Of a stretch of 61,802 nt of DNA, positions 38,878-48,624 are shown piece by piece. The stretch's first letter is position 1. Each line of letters opens with the position of its first letter. Source of the DNA: Pseudomonas juntendi (GTDB lineage Bacteria; Pseudomonadota; Gammaproteobacteria; Pseudomonadales; Pseudomonadaceae); assembly GCF_009932375.1 (NCBI RefSeq), contig NZ_BLJG01000077.1, positions 1-61,802 of the forward strand, read 5' to 3'. Under the pieces are notes generated by a model that ran no database searches, was not told the origin of the DNA, and worked only from the letters and a program-made list of their open reading frames with translations. A program made the position numbers and the translations under genes.

Positions 38878-39983
38878 TAAAGGTTCTGCATTTTTTCAAA
38901 ACGTACTACCCGGACTCCATGGGCGGTATCGAGCAGGTAATCTTCCAGATTGCCGAAGGGACTCAAGCCCACGGGGTTGAACCTGAAGTGCTCTACCTCA
39001 GCCCACGGGGCTCAGGGCGTGACGAACGCGTGGCCAACCACCGCACCCATCGGGCCAAGCTCGATTTGCACGTCGCCTCCACGGGCTTTTCGCTGTCGGC
39101 AATGAAGGATTTTGCCGAACTCGCCAGGCAGGCAGACATCGTGCATTACCACTTCCCCTGGCCGTACATGGATGTTGTGCACTTCCTGGCCCGGCTGAAC
39201 AAACCGACCGTGGTCAGCTACCACTCCGATATCGTCAAGCAAAAGTGGCTGCTCAAGCTCTACCAGCCCTTGATGCGGCGGTTCTTTTCCAGCGTCGATC
39301 GTATAGTTGCATCTTCGCCGAATTACGCCGCGCATAGCCCGGTGCTGACCCAGTTCAAAGACAAGGTCGCCATCATTCCCTATGGTCTGGACCGGTCCAC
39401 TTACCCCGCCGCCAGTGCCGAGAAGCTGGCCTATTGGCGGCAACGCCTGGGCGAGCGTTTTTTCCTGTTCGTTGGCGCCTTGCGCTATTACAAGGGCCTG
39501 GATTATTTGCTGGAAGCCGCGCGTATCAACGGCTTGCCAGTAGTGATCATGGGGGGCGGCTTCCTTGAGCATCAGCTGAAGCAGCAGGCGGCGGAGGCGG
39601 GGTTGCACAATGTCCAGTTCCTGGGCGGGCTGCCGGATGACGACAAGGCGGCGTTGCTTGAACTGTGCTACGCCTTCGCTTTCCCGTCCCACCTGCGTTC
39701 GGAGTCGTTCGGCATCTCGCTGCTGGAGGCGGCCATGTATGGCAAACCGCTTATCTCCTGCGAAATGGGATCGGGCACCACGTTCATCAACCTGGCCGAC
39801 GAGACGGGGCTGGTAGTGCCTCCACGCGATGCCGCAGCGCTGGCGCAAGCCATGCAACGGTTGTGGGACGATCCGGCCATGGCCCAAACCATGGGAGGGC
39901 GGGCGTTGCAGCGCTATGAGCAGGTATTCACCGCATCGGCCATGGCGTCTGGCTATGCCGAACTCTATCGTAGCCTGCTTTAG
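38874..39983 (+). CDS. wbpZ: GT4 glycosyltransferase, WbpZ-like (D-rhamnosyltransferase)
   Basis: 369 residues, GT-B fold. It starts MIKVLHFFKTYYPDSMGGIE, typical of WbpZ-type enzymes, and has GALRYYKGLDYLLEAA and the SESFGISLLEAAMYG donor motif. In P. aeruginosa WbpZ adds the first D-rhamnose to the lipid-linked primer. ATG 38874 overlaps the previous stop by 4 bases; an open frame upstream lies inside the previous gene. 141 bases separate it from the next gene, with no terminator evident. Confidence 0.75.
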   Translation: MIKVLHFFKTYYPDSMGGIEQVIFQIAEGTQAHGVEPEVLYLSPRGSGRDERVANHRTHRAKLDLHVASTGFSLSAMKDFAELARQADIVHYHFPWPYMDVVHFLARLNKPTVVSYHSDIVKQKWLLKLYQPLMRRFFSSVDRIVASSPNYAAHSPVLTQFKDKVAIIPYGLDRSTYPAASAEKLAYWRQRLGERFFLFVGALRYYKGLDYLLEAARINGLPVVIMGGGFLEHQLKQQAAEAGLHNVQFLGGLPDDDKAALLELCYAFAFPSHLRSESFGISLLEAAMYGKPLISCEMGSGTTFINLADETGLVVPPRDAAALAQAMQRLWDDPAMAQTMGGRALQRYEQVFTASAMASGYAELYRSLL

Positions 39984-40124
39984 CTGTTCACCCGCGCAGC
40001 CAAGCAGCAAGTCCGGTCGGCCATTGCGGCACCCAAGCGCGTTGCACGGTGGTGGATCGGGCAGTGGTTGCGCTCTGGCAATTTCCGTTTAAACCTGCGC
40101 CCCGTTGACTCGAGACAGAGCTAT

Positions 40125-41096
40125 ATGGAAAAACGCACGATACTCGTTACAGGTGCAAGCGGCTTCATCGGCAGCGCGCTATGCCGTCAGCTGGCCAGTA
40201 ACGCGGGCTTCGATACCCGAGCCGCACTGCGTGGCAATGGCCAGGCGCCCGTTGCGGGTGCGCAAGCGGTGCGCATCGCTGACCTCGCCGCCAGCACCGA
40301 CTGGGCTGCAGCACTGGCCGGTGTCGATACTGTGGTGCATGCCGCTGCCCGGGTGCATGTCATGAAGGAAACTGCCAGCGACAGCCTGGCCGAGTTCCGT
40401 CGGGTCAATGTCGAGGGCACGCTCAATCTGGCCCGCCAGGCCGCTGCCGCAGGTGTAAGGCGCTTTATCTTCATCAGCTCGGTCAAGGTCAATGGTGAGC
40501 TCAGCCAGCCAGGCAAGCCGCTGCATGCTGATGATGTGCCGGCACCGCGGGATGCCTATGGGCTGTCCAAGCTCGAAGCAGAGCAGGGGTTGCGCCAGCT
40601 GGCAGCGACTACCGCGATGCAGGTGGTTGTGATTCGCCCTACGCTGGTCTACGGGCCGGGGGTCAAGGCCAATTTCCATAGCATGATGCGTTGGGTGCAG
40701 CGTGGTGTGCCACTGCCATTCGCAAAGGTCGACAACCGTCGCAGCCTGGTGTCGGTGGCCAACCTGGTCGACCTGATCATTACCTGCATTGACCATCCAA
40801 ACGCCGCCAACCAGACCTTCATGGCTAGTGACGGGGAAGACGTTTCCCTCAGCCAGTTGCTGCATGCGCTAGGTCGCGTGCTGGGGCAGCCGGCGCGCCT
40901 GCTCCCTGTGCCGGTGGGGGTGTTGCATGGCGCAGCGCAGTTGGTGGGGCGGCGGGACCTCGCTCAGCGCCTGCTCGGCTCACTGCAGGTGGATATCGCC
41001 AAGAACCGGCAGTTGCTCGGCTGGTACCCTCCCTACACGTTGGAACAAGGACTGAAAATGACCGCTCAATCTTTGCTGGAAGCGCGCCGCCCATGA
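40125..41096 (+). CDS. NAD-dependent sugar epimerase/dehydratase (WbpV/WbpK type)
   Basis: 323 residues, extended SDR. VTGASGFIGSALCRQL is at about 8-23, the HAAARVHVM region follows, then SSVKVNGE and the catalytic YGLSKLEAEQ. Similar proteins in pseudomonads are encoded directly before wbpL and act on UDP-N-acetylhexosamine derivatives, either as 4-epimerase or 4-ketoreductase. Overlap of 4 bases with wbpL supports a linked role: providing the sugar nucleotide used by WbpL together with WbpM. ATG 40125 chosen for the conserved start. Confidence 0.82.
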   Translation: MEKRTILVTGASGFIGSALCRQLASNAGFDTRAALRGNGQAPVAGAQAVRIADLAASTDWAAALAGVDTVVHAAARVHVMKETASDSLAEFRRVNVEGTLNLARQAAAAGVRRFIFISSVKVNGELSQPGKPLHADDVPAPRDAYGLSKLEAEQGLRQLAATTAMQVVVIRPTLVYGPGVKANFHSMMRWVQRGVPLPFAKVDNRRSLVSVANLVDLIITCIDHPNAANQTFMASDGEDVSLSQLLHALGRVLGQPARLLPVPVGVLHGAAQLVGRRDLAQRLLGSLQVDIAKNRQLLGWYPPYTLEQGLKMTAQSLLEARRP

Positions 41097-42097
41097 TCTG
41101 GCTCGTTTTGGCGGCAGGCGTGGCAGCATGGTGGATGACGGCAGCGCTGCGGCGTTATGCGCTGTCCCGTAGCCTGATGGACATTCCCAATGCACGTAGC
41201 TCACACACACTGCCTACCCCGCGCGGCGGCGGCTTGAGCTTTGTGGTGGCTTTTCTGCTGGCAGCACTTTGTATGGCCATTGCAGGGCCTATCGCGCCCT
41301 CCGTGGTGGTCGGGGTGCTGGGCGCCGGGGGGCTGGTGGCGGTGATCGGTTTCATGGACGACCACGGGCATATCGCTGCGCGCTGGCGCCTGCTGGGCCA
41401 TTTTGCGGCTGCGGCCTGGGGCCTCGCTTGGCTGGGGGGCATGCCGCCCATCAGTGTGTTTGGCGTTACGCTGGCCCCCTTATGGCTGAGCAGCCTATTC
41501 GGCGCGCTGTACCTGGTATGGCTGCTGAACCTCTATAACTTCATGGATGGTATCGACGGCCTCGCCAGTGTCGAGGCCATCTGCGTTTGCGTGGGGGCCA
41601 GCCTGTTGTACTGGGTAACCGATCATGCTCATCACGCCTGGCTACCCCTGTTGCTGGCTGCGACGGTGGCCGGCTTCCTGTGCTGGAATTTCCCCCCCGC
41701 CCGCATCTTCATGGGTGATGCGGGCAGTGGTTTCCTCGGTATGGTGCTGGGCCTGCTGGCGTTACTGGCAGGTTGGGTAAACCCGCTATTATTCTGGGGG
41801 TGGTTAATACTTTTGGGTGTGTTCGTGGTGGATGCCACATTTACCTTGGTTCGGCGTTTGCTGCGCGGCGACAAGGTTTACCAAGCGCATCGCAGCCATG
41901 CTTACCAGTACGCGACCCGCCACCACGGCAGCCACCGCACAGTCACCTTGGCCGTGGCGGCCATCAACCTGGGTTGGCTGTTACCCGTGGCAATGGTGGT
42001 CGTGGTATTTCAGCTCGATGGTGCACTGGGAACCTTGGTGGCCTACGTACCTCTGATAGTGTTGGCGTTAATCTATAAAGCAGGGGAAAAAGAATAG
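41093..42097 (+). CDS. wbpL: Undecaprenyl-phosphate N-acetylhexosamine-1-phosphate transferase
   Basis: 334 residues, about ten membrane spans, WecA/MraY-type polyprenyl-phosphate transferase that starts O-chain synthesis on undecaprenyl phosphate. Visible motifs: DIPNARSSHTLPTPRGGG near 27-45, GFMDDHGHIAARWR, NLYNFMDGIDGLA with its Asp pair, and FMGDAGSGFLG, all conserved in the family. The C-terminal His-rich loop (HRSHAYQYATRHHGSH) is also typical. WbpL in P. aeruginosa primes both common and specific O antigens. Confidence 0.92.
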   Translation: MIWLVLAAGVAAWWMTAALRRYALSRSLMDIPNARSSHTLPTPRGGGLSFVVAFLLAALCMAIAGPIAPSVVVGVLGAGGLVAVIGFMDDHGHIAARWRLLGHFAAAAWGLAWLGGMPPISVFGVTLAPLWLSSLFGALYLVWLLNLYNFMDGIDGLASVEAICVCVGASLLYWVTDHAHHAWLPLLLAATVAGFLCWNFPPARIFMGDAGSGFLGMVLGLLALLAGWVNPLLFWGWLILLGVFVVDATFTLVRRLLRGDKVYQAHRSHAYQYATRHHGSHRTVTLAVAAINLGWLLPVAMVVVVFQLDGALGTLVAYVPLIVLALIYKAGEKE

Positions 42098-42098
42098 G

Positions 42099-42206
42099 AT
42101 GAGCAAGCTCCCAAGGCATCCAGCAGGTGAACCTACCCTGCGCCTGGCCCCTGAAACGCCGCCGGCCGTCATTCGCAGCCTGTTCGCGCTGAGGCATGCC
42201 AGATGA
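42099..42206 (+). CDS. Possible 35-residue peptide between wbpL and wbpM
   Basis: An ATG at 42099 one base after the wbpL stop opens 35 codons, ending in an ATGA that overlaps the wbpM start. The purine-rich AGGGGAAAAAGAATAGG before it could serve as a ribosome site. The peptide is basic and proline-rich and has no recognised family. The exact end-to-start overlaps are what one expects of a translational coupler, but chance cannot be excluded. Confidence 0.35.
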   Translation: MSKLPRHPAGEPTLRLAPETPPAVIRSLFALRHAR

Positions 42207-44209
42207 GCGCAGCGAAGAACAGCAGGGTGCGTGAATACCTCGTCAATCTGTCCAGGCGGCAAAAACGCCTGGTGCAAGTGTGCGCCGACGTGGTGTTGAT
42301 CTGGCTAGCACTGTGGTTGTCGTTCATCGTGCGCCTGGGCATCGACGAGATGTACAACCCTATAGTCGAGCATCGCTGGTTGTTCATGGCTGCACCGGTG
42401 GTGGCCATTCCGCTGTTCATTCGCTTTGGCATGTACCGGGCGGTAATGCGTTATTTCGGTAATGACGCCTTGGTCGCCATCATCAAGGCGGTCACCCTGT
42501 CATCGCTGATATTGGCCGTGGTTGTGTATTGGTACAGCAACCACCAGGTCCTCGTCCCTCGCTCCATCGTGTTCAACTATTGGTGGTTGAGCATGGTGAT
42601 CATTGGCGGGTTGCGCCTGGTCATGCGCCAGTATTTCATGGGTGACTGGTTTACAGGCGCCCATCAGATACCGTTCGCCAGCCGCGATGACGGCTTGGTC
42701 AAAGTGGCTATCTACGGCGCTGGCACGGCCGGCAACCAGTTGCTTGCAGCGCTGCGCATGGGCCGTGTGATGCGTCCGGTGGCGTTCATCGATGACGATG
42801 GCGATCTGGCCAATCGGGTCATTTCCGGCTTGCAGGTCTACAAACCGAAGCATCTGCAGCAGATGATCAAGGAAACCGGAGCGCAAGAGATCCTGTTGGC
42901 CCTGCCTTCCGTGTCGCGCGCCCGGCGCAAAGAGATACTGGCCCTGCTTGAGCCCTACCCGCTGCATGTGCGCAGTGTGCCGGCCTTTGCCGACCTGGCC
43001 AGTGGCCGGGTCAAGGTAGACGACATTCAGGATGTCGACATTGCCGACCTGCTTGGGCGGGACCCAGTGCCAGCCCAGGAAGATCTGCTCGAACGCTGTA
43101 TTTACAAGCAAACGGTCCTGGTTACCGGGGCAGGGGGCTCCATAGGCTCAGAGCTTTGCCGCCAGATCATCGGGCTCGGGCCTACTACATTGCTGCTGTT
43201 CGATCATAGTGAGTACAACCTCTACGCGATTCTTACCGAACTGGAGCAGCGCATTGCACGCGAATCGCTTTCGGTGAGGCTGTTGCCCATTCTGGGCTCA
43301 GTGCGTAATCAGCAACATCTGGCAGATGTGATGGCGACCTGGCGTGTAGCCACTGTCTATCATGCGGCCGCTTACAAGCATGTGCCGATGGTTGAACACA
43401 ACATGGCCGAGGGCATTCTGAATAATGTCTATGGCACGCTCTGTACGGCGCAGGCGGCTCTGCAGTCAGGCGTCGCGAACTTTGTGCTCATCTCCACCGA
43501 CAAGGCAGTACGGCCTACTAATGTAATGGGCGGCACCAAGCGGCTGTCGGAGTTGATTTTACAAGCCCTCAGCCGCGAGACGGCTCCCGTGTTGTACGGT
43601 GACAGCAGCAAGGTTGCGCGAGTCAATAAAACCCGCTTCACCATGGTGCGGTTTGGCAACGTACTGGGGTCCTCTGGCTCGGTGATACCGTTGTTTCACA
43701 AGCAGATCAAAAGCGGTGGCCCGATCACGGTTACGCACCCAAAAATCACCCGCTATTTCATGACTATCCCCGAAGCTGCCCAATTGGTCGTGCAGGCCGG
43801 GGCTATGGGCCAAGGCGGGGACGTCTTCGTTCTCGACATGGGCGAGCCGGTGAAAATCGTGGAGCTGGCCGAAAAAATGATTCACCTGTCGGGCCTTAGC
43901 GTGCGTAGTCCAGCGAACCCCAGCGGCGATATCGCAATTGAGTTCACAGGGTTGCGCCCGGGGGAGAAACTGTTTGAAGAGCTGTTGATCGGTGACGACG
44001 TTTCTCCTACGGTTCATCCCATGATCATGGTGGCGAATGAAGACTATGTAGGCTGGGAATTTTTACGTGAACGTCTGGGTGTAATGCTTAACGCTGTTGC
44101 CGTTGATGATTTTGCCCGTATCCGCCAATTACTGAGGGAATTGGTCAACGGCTACGCGCCATCAGGTGAAATTGTCGACTGGATCTACCAGCAACAACAA
44201 AAAAGCTAA
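42203..44209 (+). CDS. wbpM: UDP-GlcNAc 4,6-dehydratase, membrane type
   Basis: 668 residues, WbpM/CapD family. Four N-terminal membrane spans at about 28-45, 60-76, 92-110 and 125-142, a first nucleotide-binding-like fold around 165-285, and the catalytic SDR with TGAGGSIGSELCR at 308-320. The STDKAVRPTNVMGGTKR segment supplies the Ser-Met-Lys triad that replaces Ser-Tyr-Lys in WbpM. It makes UDP-4-keto-6-deoxy-GlcNAc for QuiNAc/FucNAc-type sugars. The ATG at 42203 overlaps a possible 35-codon frame. Last intact gene of the operon. Confidence 0.93.
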   Translation: MSAAKNSRVREYLVNLSRRQKRLVQVCADVVLIWLALWLSFIVRLGIDEMYNPIVEHRWLFMAAPVVAIPLFIRFGMYRAVMRYFGNDALVAIIKAVTLSSLILAVVVYWYSNHQVLVPRSIVFNYWWLSMVIIGGLRLVMRQYFMGDWFTGAHQIPFASRDDGLVKVAIYGAGTAGNQLLAALRMGRVMRPVAFIDDDGDLANRVISGLQVYKPKHLQQMIKETGAQEILLALPSVSRARRKEILALLEPYPLHVRSVPAFADLASGRVKVDDIQDVDIADLLGRDPVPAQEDLLERCIYKQTVLVTGAGGSIGSELCRQIIGLGPTTLLLFDHSEYNLYAILTELEQRIARESLSVRLLPILGSVRNQQHLADVMATWRVATVYHAAAYKHVPMVEHNMAEGILNNVYGTLCTAQAALQSGVANFVLISTDKAVRPTNVMGGTKRLSELILQALSRETAPVLYGDSSKVARVNKTRFTMVRFGNVLGSSGSVIPLFHKQIKSGGPITVTHPKITRYFMTIPEAAQLVVQAGAMGQGGDVFVLDMGEPVKIVELAEKMIHLSGLSVRSPANPSGDIAIEFTGLRPGEKLFEELLIGDDVSPTVHPMIMVANEDYVGWEFLRERLGVMLNAVAVDDFARIRQLLRELVNGYAPSGEIVDWIYQQQQKS

Positions 44210-44437
44210 TTGCTGCTTTTCGGTCTGCGCCGTGCCTTGCTGAAGGGTAACCAGGTCATTCATTCTCCCGTTACCGAATTCATGACGTTGAACCCTCATG
44301 CCATCGCCGCAGATTGCCGCGTGTCCGTTGTTGAAGCCTACATGCTGGAAAACAAGATCCGTGCCCTGGTAGTGGTGGGCCCCGGCGGCGCCATGGTCGG
44401 TGTTGTCGAGATTTTCGACGGCAACCCTGGGTCTTGA
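44210..44437 (+). pseudogene. Fragment of a KdsD/KpsF-type C-terminal CBS domain
   Basis: 75 codons starting directly after the wbpM stop, with no strong start (TTG 44210; ATG 44282). The translated piece (FGLRRALLKG, then VTEFMTLNPHAI, KIRALVVVGPGG) lines up with the last part of arabinose-5-phosphate isomerases, which have an SIS domain and two CBS domains over about 325 residues. Here only the final CBS repeat remains, so this is best read as a remnant. Its neighbour kdsA makes the next intermediate but one in Kdo synthesis, which supports the identification. A stand-alone CBS-like small protein is less likely. Confidence 0.6.
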
Positions 44438-44442
44438 TACTA

Positions 44443-44467
44443 GGCCGCTTCTAACGCAGAAGCGGCC
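44443..44467. terminator. Bidirectional hairpin between the wbpM operon and kdsA
   Basis: Ten-base perfect stem GGCCGCTTCT / AGAAGCGGCC with an AACGC loop, between two convergent units. No long T run on either strand, so efficiency is uncertain. Confidence 0.55.
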
Positions 44468-44484
44468 CAGTTCATCATCGCAGC

Positions 44485-45631
<1,147 letters not shown>

Positions 45632-45907
45632 TTAGTGGCGTTTGTTCTTGGCAATTTCGATGTCGTTCATCAGGGCCTTGGCCAGGGCCAGTAGATAATC
45701 CGCTGCGCCCAGCATCTTGTGGTCATCTTCCATGTCGCCTTCGCGTACCAGGTGCTTGCAGTAGCCTAGCAGCACGGAGACGTGCTCATACGCATCGTCT
45801 ACCGGAACGCCGGGTTGCACGCGCAGCAGGTCCAGGGTGGGGTTGCCGGCTTCGAGGAAGGTTTCGATGCCTGCGGTTAGGATGGGGGCTTGGTCGTGGT
45901 TTTTCAT
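45632..45907 (-). CDS. DUF3077 family protein
   Basis: 91 residues, cytoplasmic, no membrane span. It begins with a LTAGIETFLEAGNPTLDLLRVQPGVP region and has a mainly helical second half (ALMNDIEIAKNK), a pattern I recognise as DUF3077, small proteins frequent in P. putida-type genomes and of unknown function. The ribosome site AGGAG (45920-45916) is well spaced from the ATG at 45907. The upstream leader can base-pair with this site; see the separate leader feature. Confidence 0.75.
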   Translation of the reverse strand: MKNHDQAPILTAGIETFLEAGNPTLDLLRVQPGVPVDDAYEHVSVLLGYCKHLVREGDMEDDHKMLGAADYLLALAKALMNDIEIAKNKRH

Positions 45908-45910
45908 GGC

Positions 45911-46041
45911 TGTAGCTCCTGAAAAGTGGAACCGCCACGCGGATCTTTCTCACGGATCAGGGTGGCAGTCGTACACGGGGTGAGAAACCGAGGGAGCTAC
46001 AAAGCCCGGCCAGACCGTAGTCTGCCCGCGTACGACTGCCA
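45911..46041 (-). ncRNA. Structured 5' leader of the DUF3077 gene, possible RNA switch
   Basis: On the minus-strand transcript the ribosome site segment GGAGCTACA (45919-45911) can pair with TGTAGCTCC (46001-45993), hiding the start site. Nested inside is an 8-base pair TTTCTCAC / GTGAGAAA (45987-45980 with 45953-45946). A competing 12-base pair TGGCAGTCGTAC / GTACGACTGCCA (46041-46030 with 45974-45963) crosses both, so the structures must either alternate or form a pseudoknot. A small hairpin CAGAC-GTCTG is at 46011-46024. This is typical of a translational switch; no known riboswitch class was recognised. Confidence 0.5.
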
Positions 46042-46275
46042 TTACAGTCAAGCCAGATAACTCGCGTCGGGTTCTCACACCCGGTCACCAAATCGGCGAC
46101 CCGGTGAAGTTATCCCTGGGGCATTTCCCCGGCTATTCAGCTGCTTCTGACCGGAGCGTAGGATAGTTCGCTTGTTGTCCAAAGCTGAAGAGGCGGGGAA
46201 GTGTTTCAGGAAAGTCTGACATGTCAGCCTGCACCCGCTCCTCACGTCCCCGTGGCGCTGGTGAGGGCGGCAGAG
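46042..46275. other. Repeat-rich non-coding region upstream of the DUF3077 leader
   Basis: Continues the structured leader region. It has a second copy of TTCTCAC (46072-46078), which offers a further alternative pairing partner for GTGAGAA, a CCGGT/CCCGG direct-repeat stretch at 46080-46105, and a GGGG-CATTT-CCCC hairpin at 46118-46130. It should also contain the DUF3077 promoter and the 3' end of the nuclease-like gene transcript. No gene supported. Confidence 0.35.
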
Positions 46276-48207
46276 TCAGGATTCGACGGTGATTGTGCCG
46301 TCTGCATCAATCATCAAAACCGCCATTTTCCATTCGGTGACGTTATCCACGGGTGGAGTCGCCAAGATTCGGTGATTGCCGAGCAAGATGCGTCCGCACA
46401 GGTGCGCTGCTGGGAGATAGCCTATGTTCGAGTAGTTACGCACTATCACTTCGTATCGCCGCGACGTCAGTTGGTAGATATCAATCGTCTCTTTGCCGGG
46501 GCCGCTGCGTACATCCTGCTGTAGCATCGCGTAGTAGGGCGCACCCATGCTGCCTTTGTTGCCGTAATTGATTTCGACAGGTTGATTGGTCGCATCGGGA
46601 TCGAAGGCCAGGGCAAGGTCAATGTCTTGTAACGCGGCGTCCCATTCCACCTCCACCGACAACAGTGGCAAGGTCAGGCTTCCGGTTCTTGGGGCATTGG
46701 CGCTTGCCTGGGCGCGGGGTGAAGGAACCGACGGCGCCCTGGCGGGGGTCGAGAACAGCGCAGTTTGTAGAAAGGCTTGCAGTTGGGCCGGCGTGCCAGG
46801 CGTGGCATCGCCGATGAAGCGTGCGCGGTTTTGAACTTCAGGTTCCACGGCGCTCAACAGTTTGGGTTCTTCCACGGGGCCGTGGTTCACCACCAATACA
46901 GTGGCGTAGCGGCAACTGCGTGCATAATCGCTGGCGGCGGTAGCGAAGTTGTTCACATTTTGTTGGAGGTAATGCTTGCATTCAACCACCAGGTAGGTGG
47001 CGTCGTTGGGGGTGGCGGTACCGCCTTCCCGGAACACCCTGAAGTCTGGCTGAATGGCGCGCTTGCGCTTGGTGCTGGTACCTACCAGGTCGCTGCGTAC
47101 CTCGCATTTGATTGCGAACTGCTCGCCGTTGTACGTGTAGGTGGCCAACGCACTTCCACCAAAGGCGAACGACAGCACCTTGCCGCGCGTGTGGAAGGTG
47201 AGCTGGCTTGCATGGGTTTTGGCTACGTTGAGCAGCCGTGTGCCAACCCAAACCGAATACAGCTCGTGGCGCCGTTTCCAGGTTGGCAGGTTCAGTAGGT
47301 CGAGCAATTGCTTGTAGGTTTCGTCGACCCACTGTTGCTTGGTCGGGATCAACGCCACGGCCTCATTCAGCGTGGCCAGTAGTGAGGTTTGCTCCGAGGG
47401 TGTGGTGCTTGCGCGGTGTTTGATGAAGTTGATGCTATCGACGATATCAACGTCCCAGTAATCAGTCGCAGCGGCGGCCCTGGAAATAGCTTGCTTCTCT
47501 TCCTCGCTGAAATCTTGCCAACGTCCGTCTGGCCTTATACGGCTGTAATTAGCCTTTCGCGACTCACCATAGACGCGGCACAGTTGAAGAAAGTCTGCCA
47601 CCATCGTTTCCAGCGCAAGCAATGGGGCACGGAACAGTGCCGGAGCAGGTGTGGCATCGACCTGGGGTGTGAGCGGAAGGCGATCGTCGCGGTCGCCCAG
47701 GCGGGGGTAATCCAGGGTGCGGAGAATGCTGTAGATCTCACTGCGTTGTTCTTGCGACAGCGAAACAAAGCGGCTGACACATACTCTACGGGTGCGCTCT
47801 TCATCTACCCGGAACTGTTCCAAGGTCTGTTTCAGGTGGCTATCGGTCACCGCGTCATAGCTGAAGTCGATAGTCAGGTTGTGCTCACCCAAGGTGGCTT
47901 CGGCCATGGCCAGCGTGTCGAGAATCTCGCCCATCATCGCCGCAAAACCTTTCTGGGATTCCAGCACGGCCACCAGCAAGCGTTCTACCGTTACGGCCGG
48001 TGCCGCTGCCTGTTGGTCGGCTTTGAGCAGCGCTTTAACGCTAGGGTAGGCCGACGGGGTGCCGTGGGCGGGGTCTAGCTGCCGGAGTACCTCCAACTCC
48101 AAGTCGGCATCACGACCGGGTTTTTTCTTCAGGTTCAGCTCCAGGCCCGCATCCTTGACCAGATGGTTCCATAGCTGGCTGGGTGTGGATTTTTTTCCGC
48201 TCGGCAT
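46276..48207 (-). CDS. Uncharacterised protein with PD-(D/E)XK-like nuclease signature
   Basis: 643 residues, no family recognised. Residues 80-140 and 190-330 are mainly helical. Around 315-415 there is an E315 helix, QPDF with D388, and YLVVECKHY with E409 and K411, spaced as in PD-(D/E)XK nucleases and Mrr-like restriction folds. A low-complexity Pro/Ala linker lies at about 487-510, and the last 130 residues form a further beta-rich domain. ATG 48207 has AAGGA upstream; the frame is open further back without support. Alone on its strand, in an accessory region with a NACHT gene, it might be a defence protein; function is otherwise unknown. Confidence 0.55.
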   Translation of the reverse strand: MPSGKKSTPSQLWNHLVKDAGLELNLKKKPGRDADLELEVLRQLDPAHGTPSAYPSVKALLKADQQAAAPAVTVERLLVAVLESQKGFAAMMGEILDTLAMAEATLGEHNLTIDFSYDAVTDSHLKQTLEQFRVDEERTRRVCVSRFVSLSQEQRSEIYSILRTLDYPRLGDRDDRLPLTPQVDATPAPALFRAPLLALETMVADFLQLCRVYGESRKANYSRIRPDGRWQDFSEEEKQAISRAAAATDYWDVDIVDSINFIKHRASTTPSEQTSLLATLNEAVALIPTKQQWVDETYKQLLDLLNLPTWKRRHELYSVWVGTRLLNVAKTHASQLTFHTRGKVLSFAFGGSALATYTYNGEQFAIKCEVRSDLVGTSTKRKRAIQPDFRVFREGGTATPNDATYLVVECKHYLQQNVNNFATAASDYARSCRYATVLVVNHGPVEEPKLLSAVEPEVQNRARFIGDATPGTPAQLQAFLQTALFSTPARAPSVPSPRAQASANAPRTGSLTLPLLSVEVEWDAALQDIDLALAFDPDATNQPVEINYGNKGSMGAPYYAMLQQDVRSGPGKETIDIYQLTSRRYEVIVRNYSNIGYLPAAHLCGRILLGNHRILATPPVDNVTEWKMAVLMIDADGTITVES

Positions 48208-48400
48208 CGCGCATCCTTGGCATGTGCAAATAATCAACGCCTTTAATGCCACAATATTGCGAGATGTCAATGTGCCATTGTGCGTGAGGTATGCTGCTTT
48301 CAGTGGATGAGCCGGTTTTACCGGTGTTCGCGGTAGCAACCCCGCGCATAGGGCGGCTCATGTCGCTTCAGCACGCGCAGCTTGTGTAGCGCCGTTAATA
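48208..48400. promoter_or_regulatory. Divergent gap upstream of the nuclease-like gene
   Basis: AT-richer near 48230-48260 (AATAATCAACGCC, AATGCCACAATATTG), the probable promoter of the minus-strand 643-aa gene. No clear -35/-10 pair fixed. The other half of the gap holds a possible coding remnant. Confidence 0.3.
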
Positions 48401-48610
48401 GCAAAAGCTCTTAGCGAACACTACGTTGTTCATCAGGGCAACGCTCATGCCCAGCAGGTGCTTGTGGCAGTTGAGCAAGATGGGGTCATGTTTGCCGGCA
48501 CTACCGAAGTGGGGGTCGGGCTGAGTTGGGCAGGCCCAGCGTTTGCAGAACACGCCACTTTGAAGTTTCTCACGTCCAGGGGCAGATTGGTCTATCGTCA
48601 AGACGGATAA
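48401..48610 (+). pseudogene. Possible 3' coding remnant before the secreted 598-aa protein
   Basis: An open frame of about 70 codons, ending TAA at 48608-48610, gives a protein-like sequence (LSEHYVVHQGNAHAQQ, EQDGVMFAGTTEVGVG, LKFLTSRGRLVYRQDG). Its stop is followed directly by GGGAGG and the start of the next gene, the arrangement expected for the end of an upstream operon gene. No ATG or suitable start lies in its 5' part, the frame extends back to a TGA at 48308, and no family was recognised, so it may be a decayed gene or chance. Confidence 0.35.
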
Positions 48611-48624
48611 GGGAGGGAGCGCAC

